A stretch of DNA of 64,000 nt from Varanus komodoensis. Lineage: Eukaryota; Chordata; Lepidosauria; Squamata; Varanidae. The stretch is taken from the NCBI RefSeq assembly GCF_004798865.1, contig NW_025335269.1, positions 17,994,793 to 18,058,792 on the forward strand, written 5' to 3'. The first letter of the stretch is position 1; the number at the start of each line of letters is the position of its first letter. A program made the position numbers and the translations under genes. Positions 55,500 to 64,000 of the stretch are shown piece after piece. The notes below the pieces were generated by a model that was given only the letters and a program-made list of their open reading frames with translations, ran no database searches and was not told the origin of the DNA.

Positions 55500-57209
55500 C
55501 CAGAGTGTAACAGAAACTGATGGCCCCCTGGATATTTGCTTGGTAATTGCCAAGCCCCTCCAGACTTCTCACTTTTTAAAAGTAACATATTTTCTTACCC
55601 ACAGCTGGAATGGCTGGGATCGGTCCTGGAAACTACAAGTTCCAATTGCTCACACTCCACTTCTGCCTTGTATCCAGTCTTTCGGGCCAGGTACTAACTG
55701 AGCCACAGATCTGGATCCAACCGATGGTGTACAGAAAGTCAGAAAACTTGGAGCACTTAAGTGAAATATGCTTAACTTCTCAGATAAGAATAGGGAGAAC
55801 TACAAGTAATCACACATTCCAACCATTCTCTGTTTCATAACATGTACACCCAGCTGAAATATAGTCACACATACAATTATAAATATGACATTTCCAAATG
55901 TGCAAGTGTTTGATTTTGCCACCTACAATATAGTCTTTAAAAACCAAGCCACTCGCTTAACAGCTATTTTAAAATAAAGACGTGCATATTTGGGGGGGGC
56001 GATTCAAATGGACTTGATATCAATGCTTTTTCATACGGTACTAAAGGCTTCGTGCGAGCAGAGTAGATGCGATGCAGACAGAATCTCATGCAGTGGAGTT
56101 CTCTGGGAAAAAAACCTGAAATCAAATATTTAGTATAGAGGGCAGAGTGGAAGGGATTGAATCCATCTGCCTGCTTATATCCCGAACAGCCGAATTTTCA
56201 CTATTTAAAAGGGTACTGCGCATCCAGGCTTGCCTTGAATCCAGGGAGAAAAGCAGGAACATTCACATCTGCTTACATTGTCTGTTTCCACATGTATCCA
56301 CAGAGAAATATGTAGCTACCTAGCTCAATTGAGGCAAAAAAAGTTTAATGGAAATATTTGCTCAGAGGGATCCATGTTATTGAGGGGATAAATATTTGTG
56401 TTAAGTAAAACGAAGCACAAGTTACTGAATATGTCAAGCTGATCTTCAGTGTTTCTCGATCAGGAACAACTCTTCTTTGATACTTCTCGCAGTTTATCAA
56501 AATTTGACCTGGTATTGATTCCTTCTTTCTAGCCATTTCCCAGGATCTTTGATCACTCTATGTGGAAACATTTAAAAGTGTTGACATTTTAAAGATGAAG
56601 TTGCTTTAAACCAAAATACAGAGAATCTGTATCCACAGTAGTCCAAGATGATGATCTTGTAGCTTCATAATGTGAAGTTTCTTGAGTGACAAACTGGAGT
56701 AGTGGATCCCTTGCTTGCTTGACTTCAGGGAGTACCAGAGATGGGGATCATCCTTAATAATCCCTGCTCCACATTTAAAAGCCCCCTACATATAGACAAC
56801 TAGTACCGCAGGAGAGGGCTTTTTCTCCCTGATCTGACTGCATGAGGGAACCTCTTGTGTGGGATTATTAAAAACATGGCTCCCACTGCCTGAAGAGCTA
56901 CACACCAGATTTTGGCCTGTCTCATACTGTATAATATGAAGAACATCTGTTAGACTAAGCTGCAGGCTTTTGTATCAGTTTAAAAAGATCTGTTGTGGAG
57001 GGCAACTGCTTGAAACAGGTTTTTGGTCAACACGAACAGAACATGACAGACCTAAGAGTGTGTTCCATGAATCAGCCCAAGCCCCCATTCAGATCTGGAG
57101 AGGAGCTGAAGCTCAAGAGTGGGTCAGAACGTTGCATGTTGGGTGTTTGGAATCTCAGGCTGAGAAAGATTCCCGTTGCTGCCAGTTCATTAGAGCAGAT
57201 GAGCCTTGC
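55500..57209. other. Unassigned sequence; possible conserved block
   Basis: No repeat or exon recognised. The blocks 55985-56110 and 56340-56560 are repeat-free, and the first has several CpG sites within about 80 bases (GGGGCGATTC, TACGG, CTTCGTGCGAGC, GATGCGATG). A 105-codon plus-strand frame at 56970-57287 has no domain and runs into a repeat. Confidence 0.45.
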
Positions 57210-57292
57210 CTAATTTGGTGGCCTCCAGGCATTCCTGACCATTGGCCATGTTGCAGGGGCTTCTGGGACTTAGCAATATGGAACTAGATGAA
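57210..57292 (+). repeat. Fragment of inverted-repeat DNA element
   Basis: GGTGGCCTCCAGGCATTCCT, GACCATTGGCCATGTTGC and GGGGCTTCTGGGACTTAGCA retain the centre and part of the right half of the family seen at 49.15 kb. Ends are missing. Confidence 0.45.
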
Positions 57293-57440
57293 CTGCTGGG
57301 CACATGCCTAAGCTCCCTTCCGCCATGCATTGATTTGGGGGTCACAGGAAGAACACTGTTTCTCAGTTCTACCTCTACAGATCATTTCCCTTATTTTATG
57401 GTTTATGGCAACGAAGTGTGAGGCAGTCTGATCACTCTAA

Positions 57441-57553
57441 AGCAGCCTTCTCCAATGTGGAGCCCTCCAGATTTATTGGACTGCACAGCTGGCTGGGGCA
57501 TGCTGGGAGTTATAATCCAACACATCAAGGGGACACCCACTTGGAAGAGGCTG
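57441..57553 (+). repeat. Inverted-repeat DNA element (hAT-type MITE suspected), full length
   Basis: The left terminus GCAGCCTTCTCCAATGTGGA and the right terminus CCCACTTGGAAGAGGCTGC are reverse complements with few differences. Inside lie CCCTCCAGATTTATTGGACT and, on the right half, GGGAGTTATAATCCAACACA. The centre reads GCTGGGGCATGC. Confidence 0.8.
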
Positions 57554-59624
57554 CTGTCAAGCTTTCTTTCAATATAAAACACTTTCAAATATCCCTTGAA
57601 ACGAGTTTGGTCATTTCAAGCCAAGACTGACAAACACAAATAAAACAGGAAAGGACTAGAAAAGCTTGCAGTCCCTTGGAAAACCAAAGGTCAAGTATTC
57701 CAGCGGGTGACAAAGTGGTGGAGGGACAGAGCTGGTTGTCTCTAGCAAGCTTTCTTCGTTTTGGCATTGCTGCTGTCCTTTTGCTGAGAGAAGGATGATT
57801 ACTAGGTTTGGTTACATTATCCAGCCAAGCAACAGAACAAGCCGCTTCCAATAACCCACTCTGCCTTCCAGAAATCGTCACGCTGGGGGTTTCATTTGTC
57901 TTAATCTGATCAACGTTTTATATTTTCAGGGGATCTTTTTTTCCTGTTCTTTTTTACACATGGAAACCAAAATCTGCATAATGTGAATGGGGAAAAATAA
58001 TCAGGGGCTGATTGGAAAGACGAGGAACAGAACAGAGACGGCACTGGTGTAGAAGTGGGAGTATTGCTAACCGATCAAAGGCAGGCATGAGGTAAGCAGA
58101 ACGATGAGGGCTCGGGCGTTCTGCCAAACGAAGCCTTGGTGGACGGATCTTTTTTCAATAATGAACTCCCACTAGGGCCTGCACTTTATGAGTCTGACAC
58201 ATCTAAATTACATTCCACAGCGTTTTAAATGTTGGAATAATAGGATAAATTCAAAGCAATTAGAGAGCATATGGAGTACTGCCTTTCCAATGGAAGGCAT
58301 AAGCATCTTTTGTCAGTTCCATCAGATTTAAGACCCCCGGTGCCTGCAGTGATCTGATCAGTGGTGATAAATGGACAGAGTGGTGCCAACAGCATGTTCT
58401 GAGCGAGGGCTGACACACCAGAAGGAAATCTGCATTGCAGTTCGGGATACACCCTCACCTACCCACCCCAAACACACAGACTTTTCTTTTTGTTCCAAAT
58501 GAATATAAGAATGACCCTGAGCCCCTCAGCCCAATCAAAAGGCCATTGTTTTACCAAGTCCATGTCTTCAAAGAGACACATTCTCATATTCTCACCTGGC
58601 ACCACTGCCTTAGGATGAATGCCCTGTCGAAAACCCCAATTAACCTTCAGCTGACAATGAGACTCTTAAATCATTCCATTTCTTTTCTTTCAATTGAACA
58701 AAGGAAAAGAAGGGTGGCGGGGGTGGGGTGGGATCTATTCTAAGCAGTAAAACCAGGACATGGTTTCTTTTTGCCGGGCTTTTTTACTTTCTGACAATAG
58801 CAAGCTACATATACTTCAGTGAGAGCCATTAAAATAAATCGGGCGACCCCATTGGAGAGAAGAAAGGCTTAGTGTCAGGACAGAGGAATGAAAAGGCAAG
58901 AAAACAAGGTGGGTTTGGTGCTCCCCCCCACCCACCCCGCACGCAATACTTTAATGTTGGCCATTATTTTTGTATTGATTGGGGATTGTTCTGCACTCCA
59001 CAAGCAATGCAAGATTATCAAGAGTGCCTGTCACAAAGGTTGCTTTCAGATAGGCTGCTCACAACTTTCGTGGCCTTGACCTACTCGGTAAATTGGGGTG
59101 CCATTATTGTTGGCCTGCTTTTTCCCCCCTTGTTTTGTTCCTTGTTGCTTTGTTTCTCCTGCCTGATGCCACTTTCTAGTTTGCCTTCTAGCTGAGGTAG
59201 TTCTTTTAGTACAGCGACTGTGAGGTGGGGAAAAGGGCCACCTGTCAGGCACTGGTACTCTGACATTTGGAGGGGTGCCGCTGGCCCACGTGCCACTAAA
59301 TCCGGAAAAGGACAGAGCCAGCACTGAGCTAAGCATCCAAGCCGTCTCTCCCAGTCTCTTTCCCCATAAAATGAGGGAATGCTTTTCTGCCAGTCCTTTG
59401 CAGGTCCAGTTTTCCTCTTCCTCATTCCACATCTGTTTGTCAGGCCTATTCCACACGTTCCAACAAAGCAGGTGTTACCACGGCAGACACACTCAAGAGG
59501 TATTTCCAGCCCCCAGATCCTGTCTTTCTCCAGGATGTACCTGGAAGACTCTCACGTTTCTAAATACATCTTCTCCTTTCACTGCCCCCTGTGCTACTAC
59601 TTGTGAGAAGGAGAGTGGCTAGAG
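57554..59624. other. Unassigned sequence; possible conserved block
   Basis: No gene or known repeat. The block 57890-58270 is repeat-free and keeps clustered CpG sites at 58060-58150. Overlapping plus and minus frames of 102-136 codons at 58435-59622 have no domain and lie in C/T-rich DNA. Confidence 0.45.
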
Positions 59625-59746
59625 TGGGGATGTGGGAGTACAGATCCTATCATCCCTAGCCAGCATAGCTAATGATGAGGGAGCTGGAGGCTGCAGTTCA
59701 TTTCAGATGCAGTATCTGCAGTATATTTTCCATCTCTGGGTTAGAG
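59625..59746 (+). repeat. Inverted-repeat DNA element, diverged
   Basis: GGAGTACAGATCCTATCATC, CCTAGCCAGCATAGCTAATG and ATGAGGGAGCTGGAGGCTGC match the left half and centre of the family. The right half is heavily altered. Confidence 0.5.
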
Positions 59747-59914
59747 AATTGGTCTTAGATGGGGAAACTCGGCTGGAAAATCCTCGTGCATCCACAAAGC
59801 TAGCAGAATGACCCTAGAACATCCAGTGATTCGTAGCTTAACTTGCCTTGAAATGTTGCTGTGAACATAAAAGATGGAATCCTGTAGAGCTCCCTTGGAG
59901 AAAGGGTGGGGCAA

Positions 59915-60075
59915 AATGTATTTTTTAAGCTTTTTATTGCCCTTCTCGGCTAAAAAAGGCCTTCAGAGCAGCTTACATAGAATCAGTAAAAACAAGACCG
60001 CCCCTGCCTACAGGCTTACAATTTCAAAAGTCATGGCACAAAATAAATAAGAACAGACATGGCAGAGGAAAAAAT
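59915..60075 (-). repeat. Retroposon 3' region, minus strand
   Basis: The plus strand reads AAGCTTTTTATTGCCCTTCT, CGGCTAAAAAAGGCCTTCAG and AGCAGCTTACATAGAATCAG. This is the reverse complement of a LINE-type 3' end (TAAGCTGCTCTGAAGGCC then GCAATAAAAAGC). AAAACAAGACCGCCCCTGCC and ACAATTTCAAAAG further along agree with such an element. No coding part is attached. Confidence 0.45.
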
Positions 60076-61744
60076 CAGGCAGTCTTTCAGCAGGGCTGGT
60101 GGAATGGTCCTTCATCCCATCCCCTCCTTCTGCTGCAGCCTGATGGGATGACTGCTGCGATGAATGTCGACAGTATTATTATGAAAAACAGCAATAATAA
60201 TTCATCTGGGCAGTTCAATCTGGAATGGTAGCCCCACAGCCCAGAAGCTTTTCTGGTTCTGGCAGTCCCAGAGTCACTCTCAGCTACTGCCTGGAACACC
60301 ACCGGGGCTGCCTAGCCCTAAGCAGGAACATCCAGCTCTCTGTCTTTTCCTCCCTGTTCATCCATGCTGTAGCCTTCCTGGCTGCCCCAGTGCTCGGCAG
60401 GGTCTTGTCTCCAGCAGCCCGGGGTCTGGCAATCGGCAGTGATAATGCTAAAACCCCGGGCAGCAGATCTGAAAGTGGTAATGGAGACACTGGAGCAAAG
60501 CAAGCCGATTACAGGATAGAAATTCTGATGGCATTTATTCAATAGAGCTACAAACCACTCTGGGCCACTTCCAAAAAGCTGACCCACTTCTACCAGACTT
60601 TGTGCCTTCCAGACTGAACTCTGCTGACTCTAATGAATGCCAGAGCTATGTCTGTCCTGCAGAATGCCAACTGATATGTTCAAAGCTCACCCTCTGTCCC
60701 AACAGCCTCTGAGGGAGCAACTGGGTTGTTTGGGGCCACTTGCCTTTGGGTGTGCTCCAACTCTCATTCCACAGATGATGGATTGACCCAGATTTCTTAT
60801 CTCAGCTATCCAAAGGGCTGGATAGGAATGTGTGGACATTCTAAAATCCATTCCATGCACGTTTCATGGATTCCAGGCAACTTTCATTCTGCCATTTGCC
60901 TGCTGATGGCATTGGATTTTGTACCCATGCAGTCAAAGCATATGTGCAGATCTGGAATTATGTCAATTCATATTCCCCAAAATACACAAATCCCTCAAAA
61001 ATACATGAATTTCATTAAAATACATTGTTGCATGCTTTCATGTATGGAGGAAATGTGCGTTTTGGGTTCATTTTTTATTTTATGTATTTTTCTGTGAATA
61101 AATTAGCATACAATTCTGTAAAATAAAAATATTAGTCTGCAAGTTTGCAGTGCAACTCAGGCAAAGCCAGTCTGCTCTGGAATCTGCACACAGATTCATA
61201 GAAATTCAAACTCTTTTGAGTCCATTGCAGATTTTTCCAAAGCTCCTAGGGCCATGTAGCTTTATGTAACATCAGGTAGAACTTCAAATCTATAATGAAA
61301 TATTAGCATTTTCTGCAAATGTCTGCAGACAATTGGGTTCCTAACCAATAGTTTTGATACAGGGGAAATGCTCCAATTCTTTTCCAGAAAAAGTTCTAGA
61401 AGTTTTTCTTGCTTTGTTTTCAAACTGGATGTTCTATAAATAGTTGACTCTTCTCTAGTACTTGATTCATATGGGGCAGATAGATTATTTTAGGCTCTGG
61501 ACATAATCAGCTTGTGGGGGAGAATTGTTTAGATAGCAATGTGCATTACCTCACAGAACCAAATAGGATAATCTAGTCCTATCTGCTCGGTACCCCAGGA
61601 AACATAGTGGTCTAATACCACATCTGAGACCTTTGACACAATAGCTACATGATGATATCAGCATAGTGTACAAGCAGGGAAGTATAAGGACTCTGCAAAA
61701 TTCATATAATCTATGTACACTAAATATGCATTAAGAGAGGAGCA
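60076..61744. other. Unassigned sequence with TGCA-rich block
   Basis: A GC-richer block at 60090-60540 has overlapping frames on both strands with no domain. At 60930-61230 a degenerate TGCA/TTTTTG block occurs. No gene recognised. Confidence 0.5.
60930..61230. repeat. Degenerate TGCA/TTTTTG-rich repeat block
   Basis: Words such as CATATGTGCAGATCTGGAA, CAAAATACACAAATCCC, AAAATACATGAATTTC and GGAAATGTGCGTTTTGGG recur out of register. It resembles the blocks at 25.54 and 50.40 kb. Confidence 0.35.
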
Positions 61745-61977
61745 GATGTGCAGTGGTAATGCGCCCCTTTTACTGTCCTCTGTCCTCTATTTGGAAACCA
61801 TCCTCTATTTGAAGGGATGCCCAGTCAAAATCTGGTTTAAAGATGAAGAACCATCAGAAGGAAGAGCTGGGCCTTAAAGCTGCCCATCAGCAGCACCTGG
61901 ACAGCAGGCTGAGTAAAGCACACAGGTCACCTGGTCGCAGCCTTCCTGACTGTGACGAAACTCACATTTAAATTATA
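61745..61977 (+). repeat. Anonymous interspersed repeat (family R)
   Basis: The blocks CCATCCTCTATTTGAAGGGA, TGCCCAGTCAAAATCTGGTT, TAAAGATGAAGAACCATCAG, GGCCTTAAAGCTGCCCATCA, GCACACAGGTCACCTGGTCG, GACTGTGACGAAACTC and ACATTTAAATTATAAGAAG appear in the same order as in the minus-strand copy at 52.55-52.80 kb. It directly abuts the CR1 that follows. Confidence 0.6.
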
Positions 61978-62785
61978 AGAAGATTCAAGGTGATCTTGAT
62001 AGGTTGGAGTGCTGGGCTGAAAACAACAGAATGAAATTCAGTGCAGAGAAATGCCAAGGTCTGTACCTAGGAAAAAGAAACCAAATGCATTGTTACAAGA
62101 TGGGTAGTCCTTGACTCAACAGTAGTGCAAGTGAGAAGGATCTTGGATCATCAGCTGAATATGAGTCAACAATGTGATGTGGCTGCAAAAAGGGCAAATG
62201 CTCTTTTGGACTGCATTAATAGAAGTGTCACTTTCAAATCAAGTGAAGTAGTTCCCCTGGAAGTGGACGCCGGACTCCAGATGAGTCCTAACCAGTGTCC
62301 ACTTCCAGGCACTGCCATTTAATACAGATACAGACAAGCTGGAAAGGGTTCAGAGGAAGGGAACAAGGATGATCCAGGGACTGGAAACTGAGGCAAGATG
62401 GAAAGAACTGGGCATGTTTAGCATCAAGAAGAGAAGACTGAGGAGGAGAGGTATGATAGCAACCTACAAGTACTTGAAAGGTTGTCACAAAGAGGAAGGC
62501 CAGATCTCTTCTTGATCAACCCAGAGCACAGGATGCAGAATAATGGGCTCAAGTTACAGAAAGCCAGAGTCTGGCTAGATATTAGGAAAAAGTTTGTCAC
62601 TGTCAGAGCAGTATGACAATGGAACCAATGAGCTAGGGAGGTTGTGGGCTCTCCCACACTGGAAGCATTCAAGATACAACTGGTCAGCCATCTGAGAAGA
62701 ATGATTTAACTTGGAGTCCTGCACTGAGCAGGAGAATGGCCCTGATGGCCCCTTCTAACTCTACTGTTCTATGCTTCTATAATAG
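61978..62785 (+). mobile_element. CR1 LINE 3' end, internally rearranged
   Basis: The reading KKIQGDLDRLECWAENNRMK continues SAEKCQGLYLGKRNQMHCYK (61978-62100), which stands where CR1 ORF2 has WADRNLMKFNKGKCKVLHLG. LNMSQQCDVAAKRANALLDC (62155-62214) matches CR1 LNMSQQC..AAKKANRILGC. A gap and a palindromic filler follow near 62250-62310. The 3' part from ACAAGCTGGAAAGGGTTCAG (62334) through CAAGATACAACTGG to TTCTATGCTTCTATAA (62768-62783) is the typical CR1 end with its short ATTCTATG-type repeat. It is a 5'-truncated, dead copy. Confidence 0.9.
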
Positions 62786-62799
62786 GTATTTATAGATTT

Positions 62800-64000
62800 T
62801 CATCTACGCATACAAAGCCTCCTCATAGATGCACATCTTAATGTGGTGGTGGTATTTGCAAATATCAGAGAAGCTGCAAGCAATGCCACCAGAAGGTCAG
62901 ACTCCCTTACTAGGCTGTTCTCATAGCAGAATCACCCAAGACAAAATAGTTAACATTGAGACACCAGGTTAAGATGCATCCACCTTCTTCAAGAGCAATG
63001 GTCACATCCACAGAAGAGAATTGATCTCCCTAATGGTAATGGGAGCAAAGAAACTTCAGAAGGGGAGTTACTGGGCAGGAACACTAGTTGAAGTTAATGC
63101 TGGTGGAGGTTCTTTCACAGACAACTTCAGGATCGCTAAAGATAACTCTGGTTAGTGCTGCAAAGAAGAAGGCAATGGTGAACCATTTCTGAATATTATC
63201 ACCATGTAAAACCTATGATGAATCAATCCAAAGTGCAACAAGAGACAGTGACAGGATGAGATTTCTAGGGTGCAACTCATTCAACAAGCTACTGGGGGGG
63301 GGGGGGGGACAAAGGACAAATACAAATAATGCTATCTCTAAGCATGAAACTAGATCAAAGCTGAAAGGAAGTCCAGAGACCAGGAGTCCAGACAGAAGAA
63401 AATAAAAAAGGATACATGGAAGAACTTTACAGAAGAGATGAAAAGAAGGCAGACTCTTTCAAAGAGGAATCCTATGTGGAGGAACATGAAATAGTAGAAA
63501 GTATAGTGAAAACTGCTCGGAAAGCACTTGGAAGAAATAAAGCACCCCAGGTAGATAGGGTACCAACACACCTATTCCAAGTTGCAAAGACTGAATGTGT
63601 CCAAATCCTACCAGGAATATGCCAACAAATATGGAAAACAAAACAATAGCCACATACTGGAAACATATAATATACATTCCATTCCCCAAGAAAGGACATA
63701 CAAAAATGGACCACTGCATTTTCCCATGCAAGCAAAGTGATGCTCAAGGTGTTACAACAAAAATATTACCTTTATGAAGTAAAAAATGCCTGGCATTCGG
63801 GCTGGATTCTGAAAAGGAAGAGAAACCTGAGATCATGTTGCAAATATATGTTTATTGGAATGCTGCAAAGAATTTCAGAAAACCAGCCTATGCTTTACAG
63901 ACTGTGGCAAAGCCTCTGACTGTGTAGACCATGAGAAGTTATAGATGGTCCTGAAAGAAATGTGGGTGCCTCAGCACTTGATTGTCCTGATGTGTAACCT
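62800..64000 (+). mobile_element. RTE-BovB-type LINE, endonuclease region deleted, runs off window
   Basis: The 5' stretch 62880-63360 matches by order the non-coding leader I associate with squamate RTE elements (GGCAATGGTGAACCATTTCT, AAAACCTATGATGAATCAAT, CCAAAGTGCAACAAGAGACA, CAACAAGCTACTGGGG). It passes directly at about 63360-63410 into the start of the reverse transcriptase: EELYRRDEKKADSF, ALGRNKAPQVDRVPTHLFQV, ICQQIWKTKQ, then IYIPFPKKGHTK and a CVDHEKL-like block near 63920. BovB has EELYKKD, MNKASGGDGIPVELFQ, ICQQIWKTQQ, FIPIPKKGN. The endonuclease region that should lie between is absent. A 15-base G run sits at 63294-63308. Stops and frameshifts are present. Confidence 0.85.

Overview
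The window reads as non-coding chromosomal DNA from a squamate reptile, most likely a lizard. The evidence is the repeat content. There is a tRNA-derived SINE family with a characteristic CATGG / CCTCACAGGGTTGTTGT body, a second tRNA-derived SINE, and decayed LINEs of four clades (L1, L2, CR1, RTE-BovB). There is also a short inverted-repeat DNA element carrying the ACTACAACTCCCATCA core that is common in lizard DNA. I found no protein-coding host gene, no exon I could defend, no structural RNA gene, no CRISPR array and no operon-like layout. The open frames present are short, mutually overlapping and mostly inside low-complexity DNA or repeats, so this is best described as a gene desert or the interior of a very large intron.

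Layout. 1-11 kb: SINEs on both strands, a CR1 remnant, a long imperfect palindrome at 3.46-3.73 kb and three copies of the inverted-repeat DNA element (a fragment and two nearly whole). 11-18 kb: mostly unique sequence with a perfect 18-bp hairpin at 14.27 kb, two well-preserved SINEs (14.4 kb minus, 15.8 kb plus) and a promoter-like module with a TATA box and two splice-donor-like sites at 16.6-17.0 kb. 18.5-22 kb: a 3.5-kb minus-strand L1 fragment retaining endonuclease, reverse transcriptase and C-terminal signatures. 22-33 kb: unique AT-rich DNA, an anonymous repeat copy, microsatellites. 33-36 kb: a minus-strand L2 3' end split by a SINE, then a CATA microsatellite. 36-45 kb: mostly unique, with a minus-strand RTE-BovB end at 40.8-41.3 kb, a 19-bp perfect hairpin at 42.2 kb and a purine-rich minisatellite at 43.2-43.5 kb. 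45-54 kb: four L2 fragments, a second tRNA-type SINE, inverted-repeat elements and nested insertions. 54-61 kb: largely unique, with short tandem duplications at 55.2-55.5 kb and three more inverted-repeat elements. 61.7-64 kb: an anonymous repeat, a CR1 3' end and an RTE-BovB LINE that runs off the window end.

How the parts relate. The SINEs have pol III-type heads and a shared LINE-like tail, so they depended on a LINE for movement. Several insertions are nested, which orders them in time: L2 is older than the SINE in it, and the inverted-repeat element is older than the SINE beside it. Every LINE here is 5'-truncated, internally deleted or interrupted by stops, so none looks active. The least explained items are the anonymous interspersed family with copies at 23.6, 52.6 and 61.8 kb, the long palindrome at 3.5 kb, the two perfect hairpins, and a few repeat-free blocks that look like possible conserved regulatory DNA. 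Those last calls need alignment to other genomes, which I could not run.
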